Below are positions 53,406 to 61,367 of a DNA stretch of 61,367 bases, in pieces. The position numbers were made by a program, and so were the translations under genes. The DNA lies in the NCBI GenBank assembly GCA_910575665.1, contig CAJTFB010000024.1, forward strand, positions 1-61,367, read 5' to 3'. The notes under the pieces are model-generated. The model worked only from the letters and a program-made list of their open reading frames with translations. It was not told the origin of the DNA and did not search any database. Numbering within the stretch: the stretch's first letter is position 1; each line of letters opens with the position of its first letter. This DNA comes from Eubacteriaceae bacterium. GTDB taxonomy: Bacteria; Bacillota; Clostridia; Lachnospirales; Lachnospiraceae.

Positions 53406-54965
53406 ATGTCAACAGATTCTATTATTGTACTGTCTGCTTTTGCAGCATATTTACTTCTGATGGTCGGGATCGGTATTTATTCCATGAAAAGGACTAAAAG
53501 TACAGAAGATTATTTTTTGGGTGGCCGCGGGCTCAATGGATGGGTGGCAGCACTTTCTGCCCAGGCGTCAGATATGAGCGGATGGCTGCTTATGGGGCTT
53601 CCAGGCTCCATCTATGCCATGGGAACCGGGCAGGCGTGGATCGCTATTGGTTTGTTCCTGGGAACGGTGGCAAACTGGCTGTTCATTTCCAAACCCCTCA
53701 GAAGATATACCATCGTGGCAGGAAATTCCCTGACGCTTCCGGAATTTCTGGAAAACCGGTATCATGATAAGAAGAAAGTGCTTCTCAGTATCTCTTCCCT
53801 GGTGATTGTCGTCTTTTTCCTGGTGTACACAGCCTCTGCGCTGGCATCCGGAGGAAAGTTGTTTAACACGGTATTTGGTGTGGATTATCATGTTTCCCTC
53901 GCCATTGGTGCGGCTGTGATTCTGGTCTATACCTTTATGGGAGGCTTTCTGGCGGTATGCACCACCGATTTTATCCAGGGTATGCTTATGCTGGTAGGGC
54001 TTCTTGTGGTTCCCATCCTGGCGTATGGATTTGTCAGCAGCGATTTTGTGCAGAGTATTCAGTCTACGGGGGTGGCAAACTACGACCATTATATGAGTCT
54101 GTTTTACAATGGGGCGACGGATCAGCCGTATTCATTTGTGGAGATTTTGTCTCAGCTGGCATGGGGGCTTGGGTATTGCGGAATGCCCCACATCCTTGTC
54201 CGGTTCATGGCGGTAAAAAACGAGAAGGAACTCAAGAAATCCAGTGTGATCGCTATCGCCTGGGTATTTATTTCCCTGGCTTTTGCCTGCGTGATCGGTG
54301 TGGTGGGCCGGGCTTTCCTGGCGCCTGTGGCATTGGGACTAGATGGAAAGACATCATCGGAAAGTGTATTTATCGATATGATCAATAAGGTATTCAATGA
54401 AAACCTGGCGCTGCCCTTTATCGGAGGAATCTTCCTCTGCGGTATTCTCGCGGCGATCATGTCTACAGCGGATTCCCAGCTCTTGGTCTGTGCGTCCTCT
54501 GTATCGAAGGATATTTACAAAAACGTGGTAAAGCCGGATGCTTCAGACAAGACCGTTCTCAAGGTCAGCCGGATCACGGTAATGATCGTGGCAGTTCTTG
54601 CCTTTTTGATCGCATGGGATCCCGACAGCAGCATTATGGGGCTGGTGTCGGATGCCTGGGCAGGCCTTGGCTCCGCTTTTGGTCCTATAGTGGTCTGTTC
54701 GCTGTTCTGGAGAAGGACAAACTTTGCTGGGGCAGTTGCGGGGATTCTTTCTGGTGGACTTACTGTGATTCTTTGGGATTACATTCCGCTGATCCATGGG
54801 GAGAAGCTCTGTAATGTGACGGGGATCTATTCTCTTCTCGTAGGTTTTGCGGTGAGCCTTGTGTGTATCGTCGTTTTCAGCCTTGCCACCAAAGCTCCGT
54901 CCCAGGAAATATTAGCAGAATTTGATAAAGTAAAAACTGGGCCCGTAGAGTCTGAGAAAAAATAA
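53406..54965 (+). CDS. putP: Sodium/proline symporter
   Basis: The 519-residue protein has about 13 membrane helices of the sodium:solute symporter family. PutP-type features are YFLGGRGLNGWVAALSAQASDMSGWLLMGLPG, LTLPEFLENRYHD and GILAAIMSTADSQLLVCASSVSKD (sodium site region). It imports proline with sodium. ATG 53406 has GGAGG five bases upstream; the ATG at 53394 overlaps this site. Terminator-like sequence follows before the next transporter. Confidence 0.92.
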   Translation: MSTDSIIVLSAFAAYLLLMVGIGIYSMKRTKSTEDYFLGGRGLNGWVAALSAQASDMSGWLLMGLPGSIYAMGTGQAWIAIGLFLGTVANWLFISKPLRRYTIVAGNSLTLPEFLENRYHDKKKVLLSISSLVIVVFFLVYTASALASGGKLFNTVFGVDYHVSLAIGAAVILVYTFMGGFLAVCTTDFIQGMLMLVGLLVVPILAYGFVSSDFVQSIQSTGVANYDHYMSLFYNGATDQPYSFVEILSQLAWGLGYCGMPHILVRFMAVKNEKELKKSSVIAIAWVFISLAFACVIGVVGRAFLAPVALGLDGKTSSESVFIDMINKVFNENLALPFIGGIFLCGILAAIMSTADSQLLVCASSVSKDIYKNVVKPDASDKTVLKVSRITVMIVAVLAFLIAWDPDSSIMGLVSDAWAGLGSAFGPIVVCSLFWRRTNFAGAVAGILSGGLTVILWDYIPLIHGEKLCNVTGIYSLLVGFAVSLVCIVVFSLATKAPSQEILAEFDKVKTGPVESEKK

Positions 54966-55024
54966 AATAGTCTTAACATAATTAAGTTTTTCTTCTATAA
55001 TTTTATAAAAAGAAAAGTAAAACA

Positions 55025-55063
55025 AATAGAATTGGTTTTCAACGGGAAATCAATTCTATTTTT
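55025..55063 (+). terminator. Intrinsic terminator after putP
   Basis: AATAGAATTG and CAATTCTATT form a 10-bp stem with a 16-base loop, followed by TTTG, about 60 bases after the putP stop. It separates putP from the antiporter gene. Confidence 0.65.
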
Positions 55064-55124
55064 GTATTGATTTTTGATAAAAAGGGGTATAAAATGAGTT
55101 TGGTTTAAGTAAGGAGGAAGAAGT

Positions 55125-56333
55125 ATGGAAGAATATGGATACCTATTATTTATTGCACTCGTACTGATTAGTACAAAGTTTCTTGGGCTTGTTACCAAAA
55201 AGTTTCATATGCCCCAGGTCGTGGGAGCGCTTGTGGCGGGCCTGATTATCGGCCCTGCCTGTCTGAATCTCTCTTCGGTACTTTTGGCAGGAGCCGAGTC
55301 CCAGAGCATGATCGAGAGTCTCTCGGAAGTTGGTGTCATCGTTCTTATGTTTTCAGCGGGATTGGAGACCGACATTCAAAAGCTGAAAAAGAGCGGTCTG
55401 GCCTCTCTGGTCATCGCGTTGATGGGTGTGATCGTCCCCTGCCTGGGAGGATACCTGGTAGCATACTTTTTCACAGATGGCGGTGGTGCCGCGGCTGATT
55501 TGGTGATGTATCGTAATATCTTCATCGGAGTGATCCTTACAGCTACTTCTGTGAGTATAACGGTGGAGACATTGCGGGAGATGGGCAAACTGAATACCGA
55601 CGCGGGAAATGCGATTTTGGGCGCTGCCGTGATCGATGATGTGCTGGGTATTATCGCGCTGACCATCATAACTACCCTTGGCACTGGCGGCGAAGGCGGA
55701 CAGGAAGGCCCTAGTATCTGGATGGTGCTTCTGAAAATTGTCCTGTTTTTCATCTTTGCCTTTGTGGTAGCCTTCGGGGTAGGAAAGCTTTATTACAAAT
55801 GGACCAATGTAGAGCACGAGCCATACCGCAGGTACGGAATCATTGCCTTTGCCTTTTGTCTGCTGTTTGCTTTTTGTTCCGAGTACTTTTTCAATGTGGC
55901 TGATATTACGGGAGCTTATGTGGCAGGGCTTGCGATCTCTGTCAGTCCGAAGATTCAGTACATAAGCAAGCGGTTTGAGACAGTTTCCTATATGTTTTTG
56001 TCACCCATCTTTTTTGCCAGTATTGGTTTGGAAGTGGTACTTCCGGAGATGTCAGGAAAGATCGTTATATTTGCAGTTTTGCTCTGTCTTGTGGCGGTGG
56101 CAAGTAAGGTCATTGGATGTGGCCTGGGGGCAAAGGTCATGAAATATTCTAACCGAGAATGTCTTCAGATCGGAGTGGGAATGGTCTCCCGTGGAGAGGT
56201 GGCGTTGATCGTTGCCAGTAAAGGAATGGCTGTGGGGCTTATGACGCAGGAACTGTATGGGCCCATTATTATTACGGTGGTCATTACTACGATTGTAACA
56301 CCGATTCTTTTAAAAGTTGCATTTCGTAAGTAA
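55125..56333 (+). CDS. Cation:proton antiporter (CPA2/KefB-NhaS type)
   Basis: The 402-residue protein has 11-12 membrane helices: HMPQVVGALVAGLIIGPACL, SEVGVIVLMFSAGLETD, GVILTATSVSITVETLREMG, LGAAVIDDVLGIIALTI (the conserved acidic pair) and MVSRGEVALIVASKGMA. It exchanges sodium or potassium for protons; it has no TrkA-N regulatory domain. The ATG follows AAGGAGGAAGAAGT. Confidence 0.9.
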   Translation: MEEYGYLLFIALVLISTKFLGLVTKKFHMPQVVGALVAGLIIGPACLNLSSVLLAGAESQSMIESLSEVGVIVLMFSAGLETDIQKLKKSGLASLVIALMGVIVPCLGGYLVAYFFTDGGGAAADLVMYRNIFIGVILTATSVSITVETLREMGKLNTDAGNAILGAAVIDDVLGIIALTIITTLGTGGEGGQEGPSIWMVLLKIVLFFIFAFVVAFGVGKLYYKWTNVEHEPYRRYGIIAFAFCLLFAFCSEYFFNVADITGAYVAGLAISVSPKIQYISKRFETVSYMFLSPIFFASIGLEVVLPEMSGKIVIFAVLLCLVAVASKVIGCGLGAKVMKYSNRECLQIGVGMVSRGEVALIVASKGMAVGLMTQELYGPIIITVVITTIVTPILLKVAFRK

Positions 56334-56336
56334 AAA

Positions 56337-56385
56337 AACAGCATCTCACAAGTTTAAAGAATCAGCTTGTGAGATGCTGTTTTTC
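56337..56385. terminator. Bidirectional terminator
   Basis: AACAGCATCTCACAAG pairs with CTTGTGAGATGCTGTT over 16 bp around a 13-base loop. It is flanked by an A run on the left and a T run on the right, so it can stop the antiporter transcript (+) and the transcript of 56406-56861 (-). Confidence 0.9.
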
Positions 56386-56405
56386 ATTGCTAAGAAAAGC
56401 TCTGG

Positions 56406-56861
56406 TTACATTTTATTTAATGCCTTAAGCTTTGCCCTCTGGAAAAAGCCTAATTTTTCTTGAGGATTCAAAAGATTATTCCGGGATCCTTTTACATCCA
56501 TAATGTAGATACCGCTGATCACGACTTTAAGCTCTTTCTTTACAGGGAGAAGAGGAAAAATCTTCTCATCACACATCAGGGACATGATCTTTGGACCAAT
56601 TTTTGCTTTGACGATCGGAACCTTGGAGCGTTGCAAATATTTCGGTGTGTTTTCCAGGATAACCTTTGGCAGCCCCGCCTCTTTTAGTTTCATTCGTTTT
56701 TTATCTATGACCAGAATGGATGCGGTCTGTGCGGCAGCCTCCATCTGGGACTGGGATGCTTCCTGTTTTTTCTGAAGTTTTTTTCCAATGATAGATAATA
56801 CAATAAATACAATGATGAGTACAGCCAGGATGATACCTAGTACAATCAAAAATGTTTTCAT
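56406..56861 (-). CDS. Single-pass membrane protein of unknown function
   Basis: The 151-residue protein begins with a membrane helix (FLIVLGIILAVLIIVFIVLSIIG), then a Gln/Ala-rich coil, and a basic cytoplasmic-looking domain (RSKVPIVKAKIGPKIMSLMCDEK, KELKVVISGIYIMDVKGSR). It has no family motif that I recognise. The ATG follows AGAGAGG. It is bounded by the bidirectional terminator. Confidence 0.65.
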   Translation of the reverse strand: MKTFLIVLGIILAVLIIVFIVLSIIGKKLQKKQEASQSQMEAAAQTASILVIDKKRMKLKEAGLPKVILENTPKYLQRSKVPIVKAKIGPKIMSLMCDEKIFPLLPVKKELKVVISGIYIMDVKGSRNNLLNPQEKLGFFQRAKLKALNKM

Positions 56862-56958
56862 GGATTATCGTGCCTCTCTTTCTCGATATTTTTTCAGTCG
56901 CTGTTGAAAACGATAGGATAGAATAATTTGCTTAAATAAGACTTATTTTAACATATGT

Positions 56959-56999
56959 GGCATAAGCACTAGCAAAACGTCTGCGTTCGTGCTTATGCC
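56959..56999 (+). repeat. Long inverted repeat between two minus-strand genes
   Basis: GGCATAAGCAC and GTGCTTATGCC form a perfect 11-bp stem with a 19-base loop. A T-rich tail (TTTATTTT) follows on the plus strand only, whereas both flanking genes are on the minus strand. It may still end the acyltransferase transcript inefficiently. Confidence 0.5.
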
Positions 57000-57056
57000 T
57001 TTATTTTAACATGTTTTCCAGGAAATGAAAAGTAATTTTTGTTGGGAACCTTATTG

Positions 57057-57794
57057 TTATGCAGCAGGATACGGTCTGTCATACATTTCCTGAATGATTT
57101 TCTGCACATAGGCGCCAATATGTTTTTTCTCTTCCTTATCCAGCTGATCCGGATAAACCGGTTCGCCATATTCGATGTAAATATCCCCGCTCTTGATCCA
57201 GGGAATATTGTTTTCCAAAATATTTTCTGTGTTCTTGATGCAGACAGGAATGATGGGAGCATTGGTTTTGGTGGCGATCTTCATACTTCCCTCTTTAAAA
57301 GGAAGAAGATGATCCGTGGCGTTGCGGGTGCCTTCCGGTGCAATATAGATCGAGTATCCATCTTTGATTAGGGAAATGGCAGTTAAGATCACGCCCATGT
57401 TTTGTTTCATATCGCCCCGATCCATAAAGAGACAGTTAAGAAAATGCATCCACTGGGCGATCATGGGGAATTTCTTGATCTCAATCTTCGATATAAATGC
57501 CACTTGTACATGATGGGCGGCAATGGATGAATACGCCAGGATGATATCATAAAAGCTCCTGTGATTTGCTGCAAACATCACAGGTCTGTTTGTTGGAATG
57601 TGCTCCAGGCCGCAAATGTGTTTTTTACAGCCGGATAGAAACATTGTAAGATTAAAAACAATGCGTACGATCCGTATGGCGAATGCGGCAGCAGCTTTAT
57701 TGTTTATTTTTCGTACAATACATTCCATCAACAGAAGGGGAATGCTTATGATGCAGACTACTAGGTAAAGAAGTATTAATAGTATCGTTCGCAT
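57057..57794 (-). CDS. plsC: 1-acyl-glycerol-3-phosphate acyltransferase family protein
   Basis: The 245-residue membrane-associated enzyme has the acyltransferase HX4D motif in ANHRSFYDI, a second motif around MDRGDM, and the EGTR block in IAPEGTRN, followed by IIPVCIKNTEN. It should make phosphatidic acid from lysophosphatidate during phospholipid synthesis. Two N-terminal hydrophobic segments anchor it. The start at 57794 follows AAAGGA. Confidence 0.88.
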   Translation of the reverse strand: MRTILLILLYLVVCIISIPLLLMECIVRKINNKAAAAFAIRIVRIVFNLTMFLSGCKKHICGLEHIPTNRPVMFAANHRSFYDIILAYSSIAAHHVQVAFISKIEIKKFPMIAQWMHFLNCLFMDRGDMKQNMGVILTAISLIKDGYSIYIAPEGTRNATDHLLPFKEGSMKIATKTNAPIIPVCIKNTENILENNIPWIKSGDIYIEYGEPVYPDQLDKEEKKHIGAYVQKIIQEMYDRPYPAA

Positions 57795-57811
57795 GTGTTG
57801 AAATCCTTTCT

Positions 57812-58933
57812 CTATCGTGGGGAATTATGATCCTCAAAAGTGGGTTCAGACGACTCGGCAGCCGGAGGATTGGTAGGCGCCGCAGTGGGAACTGGTGTGG
57901 GTTCTGGCGTCGCTGCAGGTGGCGCTGTCGGTTTGTCAGTAGCTGGCGTTTTGGTCTGTACTGGTTTCTTAGTTTTATTGGGTTTGGCGTTCGTCTTTTT
58001 GGGGCGCTCCGGTTTTTTTGTAGGTTTTGGAGAAGCGCTTGCCTTTGGTTTTATCGTGGGTTTTGGTGTGGCATATTTAACTGAATCCGGATCTTCCACG
58101 TCTACACGGGATTCAGATTCATTTTTAATGGTATCTTCTTTCACCGCATCCTCGACACCATAATATTCTTCTAAAGTTAGTTTATTTTCATACAGATAGG
58201 TGGCGACGGTTTTTCCCACGAAACGGATATGCCAGGGTTCATAACTGTATCCGGTGATCTCGGTCTTTCCGTAAGGGTAACGGATGATAAATCCATAGAG
58301 ATGAGCATTTTTTGCTAGCCACTGTCCCTCTGTTGTGTCTCCAAAACTCTGATCTAGCCGAAAATTCACACTTCGGGCAGATACGTCGATGGTCAGTCCG
58401 GTCTGATGCTCGCTGCTGCCGGGCTTGGCGGACACAGCGTCAGTAGCCGCCTGTCCTCTGGTGGCAATATTTTTATCGTAGATTTGTTTTTGACGGGCAT
58501 AGGAACGGTATCCTGACACACCGTACAATTCAACGTGTTCCTTTTCTCCCGCCTGGAACAATCTTTCCAGAGCATCCGCTGCTACCTTACGAAGTTTTCG
58601 CTTATCCGAAGAATAAGTAAAACTAAATTTAACGTTTGGCACTACGAGATTTGGTGGAATGTAGTCCGATGGCAGAAGATAGACTCGGTTTACCAATACG
58701 GTTTTGCTGCTTGGAATCGTATCTAGTGGTACTGTCTGGCTGTTTGAAAGTATAGAACTCAGATCTTCTGGCAAGAGAGAGTCCTCCTCGTCGTCTTCAT
58801 TTTCATTATAATAATATTCATAGGCTGCTGGTTTGTTATTGCTGGAGTTATGCTGTGGTTTTGCTGGATTAAATATCACGATTCCCGACAGCACAAAAAA
58901 AAGTATAATGCCAGCTAGTATATATCTCTTCAT
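57812..58933 (-). CDS. VanY-like D-alanyl-D-alanine carboxypeptidase (M15B) with low-complexity tail
   Basis: The product of about 373 residues has an N-terminal membrane/signal helix and an M15B domain: VSGYRSYARQKQIYD, SSEHQTGLTIDVSA (zinc His and Asp) and YEPWHIRFVG (zinc His), which trims peptidoglycan stem peptides. The last ~110 residues are Pro/Lys/Thr-rich (ATPKPTIKPKASASPKPTKK, then TKTPATDKPTAPPA), a spacer likely embedded in the wall. The start at 58933 lies behind GGGAGG. Confidence 0.85.
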   Translation of the reverse strand: MKRYILAGIILFFVLSGIVIFNPAKPQHNSSNNKPAAYEYYYNENEDDEEDSLLPEDLSSILSNSQTVPLDTIPSSKTVLVNRVYLLPSDYIPPNLVVPNVKFSFTYSSDKRKLRKVAADALERLFQAGEKEHVELYGVSGYRSYARQKQIYDKNIATRGQAATDAVSAKPGSSEHQTGLTIDVSARSVNFRLDQSFGDTTEGQWLAKNAHLYGFIIRYPYGKTEITGYSYEPWHIRFVGKTVATYLYENKLTLEEYYGVEDAVKEDTIKNESESRVDVEDPDSVKYATPKPTIKPKASASPKPTKKPERPKKTNAKPNKTKKPVQTKTPATDKPTAPPAATPEPTPVPTAAPTNPPAAESSEPTFEDHNSPR

Positions 58934-58985
58934 GAGTACCTCCCAAAGTTCTAACAAGCATTATACTATTAGGTTATAGAAAAAG

Positions 58986-59477
58986 TCAATTGACTTTAAA
59001 TATATTTTTCCTTATTTGTTTGAGGGAACGCAACAGCAGCATTCCGATAAGCCCACAGGAGATCAGTTCACCAGCTCCTACCGTAGCCATCAGATAGGGG
59101 ATCGCATCTGGTATGTCATAGGCAAACCGCAGCACCCAGGGAACAATAATGGTATTGGCGAGAATCGGAGGCAGCGGCGCCAGCCACTCAAAGCGGTGCA
59201 GTGCGTAGGTACCCAGAGCGCCGATCAATGTCGCCAGGGTTCCAAAAAGGACATCCAGTGGTGCACAACCGGTAAAGATATTACTCAGGAGGCAGCCGAT
59301 GGTAAGTCCCGGAATCGCAGAGGGAGTGAAAAAGGGAAGGATCGTAAGAGCCTCAGAAAATCTCACCTGGATGGCGTAGTTTGCCAGTCCTAGGGCATTT
59401 GCCAGAAGTGTCAGCACGACATAGAGGGCAGCGATCATGGCTGCCTGACTTAGATACATGATTTTTTTGTTTTTCAT
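58986..59477 (-). CDS. queT: Queuosine-precursor ECF transporter component QueT
   Basis: The product of about 163 residues has five to six membrane helices with the QueT pattern AAMIAALYVVLTLLANALG, YAIQVRFSEALTILPFF, GLTIGCLLSNIF and CAPLDVLFGTLATLIGAL. This S component captures preQ0/preQ1-like precursors for an ECF energising module encoded elsewhere. The ATG at 59477 follows GGAG. The 82-base leader may be regulatory. Confidence 0.9.
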   Translation of the reverse strand: MKNKKIMYLSQAAMIAALYVVLTLLANALGLANYAIQVRFSEALTILPFFTPSAIPGLTIGCLLSNIFTGCAPLDVLFGTLATLIGALGTYALHRFEWLAPLPPILANTIIVPWVLRFAYDIPDAIPYLMATVGAGELISCGLIGMLLLRSLKQIRKNIFKVN

Positions 59478-59559
59478 TGTTATTCTCCGTAGTTTTGTTT
59501 TACGTGTGGATGGTTTCGAACACACGGGTAATACAGTTTCAGGGTTGTTATACCCTCAA
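59478..59559 (-). promoter_or_regulatory. Structured queT leader, possible preQ1-type riboswitch
   Basis: Between the upstream stop and queT the minus strand forms a hairpin GGGT-ATAACA-ACCC (59555-59542), a short linker, a second stem CGTGTG/CACACG (59526-59503), and an A-rich stretch AAAACAAAACTA just before the ribosome site. PreQ1 riboswitches commonly precede queT and have a compact hairpin plus A-rich strand next to the ribosome site. I cannot match a known class with certainty. Confidence 0.35.
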
Positions 59560-59820
59560 TTATTTGGCGGCACACTCTGCCTGTGCTGCGAGTACTGCTT
59601 TGGATAGCTGGTCAGCACATGACGTATTTTTGAAACCACACTGGATGCCGGAGCATTTTTTAACGATCTGATCGACGGTAAGTCCATCAACGAGGATTGG
59701 GATTGCCTTAAGATTTCCATCGCATCCGCCGTAAAACTTAACATTGGTGATCACATCTTCGTTGATCTCCAGGTCGATTTGCTGTGAGCAGGTTCCTTTT
59801 GTACGATATGAATATTTCAT
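59560..59820 (-). CDS. TSCPD-domain small protein (TIGR03905-like)
   Basis: The 86-residue protein reads YSYRTKGTCSQQIDLEINED, VITNVKFYGGCDGNLKAIPI and CSGIQCGFKNTSCADQLSKAV, with four conserved cysteines and the TSCAD(Q)L signature of TSCPD domains, which also occur at the end of class II ribonucleotide reductases. Metal or thiol chemistry is plausible but unproven. ATG 59820 lies behind AGGAGG; queT follows after 82 bases. Confidence 0.8.
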   Translation of the reverse strand: MKYSYRTKGTCSQQIDLEINEDVITNVKFYGGCDGNLKAIPILVDGLTVDQIVKKCSGIQCGFKNTSCADQLSKAVLAAQAECAAK

Positions 59821-60001
59821 CTGTTTCACCTCCTATTCCATTAAGTTGCTCGACGCGAGCTATGTTCCCCACCATCAAAAAATGCTGGGGTTGAAAAATA
59901 TTTTATATAAAATATAGAATCTTGTCAATATCTAAACTTGAACTGGTAAAAATGATATGTTATGATAGGATAAATGATTAAAATATAAGGAGGTTTCATC
60001 C

Positions 60002-60355
60002 ATGGCGGAATTTAATTTGGAAGATATAGAGGAAATGAAGGTAGATCTGCAGCTGGAGGACGGAAGTACGCTGGAATGTGAAGTTATATATATTTTTGAA
60101 TGGGGTGGAGATGATTATGCCGCTCTTACTCCAGTAGACGAAAGCATTGAAGAGATTTACTTTTTTGGAATTGAGATCGAAGATAAGGGAGGAGAGCCGG
60201 AGATCACACTTCTCCAGATTGATGATGAAGAAGCGTTGGAAGCACTGGCGGATGCCTTTGATGAAATGCTGGATGAGGAAGAATTTGACGAAGATGAAGA
60301 CGAGGCAGAAGACGACGGCAAGTGGGACGAGTTTATCAACAAAAAACTGGATTAG
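60002..60355 (+). CDS. DUF1292-family acidic protein
   Basis: The 117-residue protein is strongly acidic. Its core (VDLQLEDGSTLECEVIYIFEWGGDDYAAL ... EIYFFGIEI) matches the DUF1292 pattern, and the C-terminus is a run of Asp/Glu residues. Function is unknown for the family, which is widespread in Firmicutes. The ATG lies behind AAGGAGG. An IS256 copy follows 140 bases later. Confidence 0.8.
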   Translation: MAEFNLEDIEEMKVDLQLEDGSTLECEVIYIFEWGGDDYAALTPVDESIEEIYFFGIEIEDKGGEPEITLLQIDDEEALEALADAFDEMLDEEEFDEDEDEAEDDGKWDEFINKKLD

Positions 60356-60494
60356 GGTGTGTCTGAAAACTCATTCCTAGGTTCTGCACGCCCTAATACA
60401 ACGAAAATAAAGTTTCCTAATCGGGAGAATCCCAAAGTTTGTGTAAACCTCTAAACTGGTGTATGATGTAATTACTAGTTTGGAGGTTTTATTT

Positions 60495-61218
60495 ATGGCA
60501 AGAAGAAAAGGAGACAGCCCACAAAAAGCAGCAATGCGGGAAATGATGCACGATTATCTCAAAAACAATGATATCAGCATCAAAAATGGATCAGATGTAA
60601 ACTCTGTTATGAGAGACATGATGTCCGTACTTCTGGAAGGTGTACTGGATGAAGAGTTAGAGGAAGAACTCGGTTATTCCAAGTATGATTACCGCAACAA
60701 GGACACAGACAACAGCCGCAACGGACACTCCAGGAAGACCATGCACACCAGCTATGGAGACATGGATGTGTCAATTCCCCGCGACCGTCACGGTGACTAT
60801 GAACCAAAGCTTATCAAAAAATACCAGAACACCGTAACTCAGGATATGGAAGAAAAAATCCTGTCTATGTATGCAAAAGGTATGACTACCGGCGATATCG
60901 AATCCCATATGAGAGAACTGTATGATATCGATATTTCGGACAGCACCGACCGAAGAGACTGCACTGGACGAACTGGAATCCTTTCGTAATATTTGGGAGT
61001 CCAAATACCCTAAGATCTATAAATCATGGTATGAAAACTGGGCAACCCTGTCCACGTATTTCAAGTATCCGGAAGCGGTCAGACGTCTGATCTACACGAC
61101 CAATGCCATTGAGGGGTTCAACCGCCAGCTGAGAAAGGTAACGAAATCCAAGACCATATTTCCATCCGATGACAGTCTGTTGAAAATGCTGTATCTGGCA
61201 ACTGGAGCTATACTATAA
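60495..61218 (+). pseudogene. IS256-family transposase lacking its catalytic core
   Basis: ATG 60495 (MARRKGDSPQKAAMREMM) behind TTGGAGG opens a normal IS256 N-terminus up to DIDISDST near 60945. The sequence then jumps, in a shifted frame, to ETALDELESFRNIWESKYPKI and FNRQLRKVTKSKTIFPSDDS, ending LKMLYLATGAIL. Most of the DDE domain is missing, and the final ~40 residues (KKWT block) are replaced by new sequence. The element's left end probably lies near 60440, where GTTTGTGTAAACC begins. It cannot transpose itself. Confidence 0.8.
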
Positions 61219-61279
61219 AAGTAGACACAGATATGCACCATATGCTACAATAAACTACACACAAAAAAGGAGGCTTTTC

Positions 61280-61367
61280 ATGGCTACAAACAACTACAAC
61301 AAATATGACGAAGATTTCAAAAAATCCCTCGTCTCCCTTCACCAGAATGGGAAAACCCAATCCCAAC
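61280..61367 (+). CDS. IS3-family (IS150-like) transposase OrfA start, cut by window edge
   Basis: ATG 61280 behind AGGAGG gives MATNNYNKYDEDFKKSLVSL then HQNGKTQSQ, the start of IS3/IS150 OrfA helix-turn-helix proteins. Upstream AAAAGTAGACACAG near 61217 may be the element's terminal repeat, and the IS256 frame is interrupted just there, so this element probably inserted into IS256. Confidence 0.6.
   Translation, partial: MATNNYNKYDEDFKKSLVSLHQNGKTQSQ

Overview
The window looks like chromosome of an anaerobic Lachnospiraceae-type Clostridia (Firmicutes), probably a gut commensal. I base this on gene content and style, not a database match: strong GGAGG ribosome sites, AddAB, ClpC followed by RadA, TmcAL, BspA-type leucine-rich repeat (LRR) surface proteins, QueT, and IS256/IS630/IS3 fragments.

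Region 1 (about 1-19,100) is visibly richer in A+T than the rest and is a repeat-built accessory island. Its left edge is a pile of insertion-sequence remnants (1-220). The core is a partly duplicated cassette of this order: acyl carrier protein, PaaK-like adenylating ligase, secreted subtilase fused to a histidine/aspartate-rich putative metal-binding domain, two BspA-like LRR proteins, and two small lysine-rich secreted proteins. The subtilase occurs three times (one copy frameshifted), LRR_5 genes four times, the ligase twice, and the carrier protein once. The set ends with a BtrH-like papain-fold acyltransferase candidate at 17574-19070. Scars show active rearrangement: an LRR relic with an inverted segment, an IS256 tail inside it, a relic of a small secreted gene, and a junction joining the first ~40 bases of a subtilase gene to the last bases of an LRR gene. 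I consider this the most likely undescribed system in the window: a dedicated acyl-ACP pathway physically and translationally linked to exported proteases and LRR proteins.

Region 2 (19,139-41,163) is mostly core genome: a hemerythrin/response-regulator fusion, two small XRE regulators, a probable 6S RNA with its own promoter and terminator, nadE, an FMN-binding-like membrane protein, addB-addA, a methyltransferase, an SH3/glucosaminidase wall hydrolase, a cohesin/cadherin-like anchored protein, clpC, radA and two membrane proteins.

Region 3 (41,243-46,913) is a sulfate-activation operon, cysD-cysN-cysC, ending in an arylsulfotransferase-family gene that overlaps cysC. No PAPS reductase is present in the window, so sulfonation rather than assimilation may be the purpose. 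CysN carries an extra degenerate kinase-like domain, and a pair of 47-base palindromes sits between cysD and cysN.

Region 4 (46,875-60,355) holds an M14 carboxypeptidase, a ClC protein with an altered gating motif, tmcAL, a membrane/Fn3 fusion, a decayed Rpn nuclease, pyrimidine-nucleoside phosphorylase, PutP, a cation/proton antiporter, an acyltransferase, a VanY-like peptidase, QueT, a TSCPD protein and a DUF1292 protein. The right end (60,495-61,367) is an IS256 copy with its catalytic core deleted, interrupted by the start of an IS3-family element. No tRNA, rRNA or CRISPR array was recognised.
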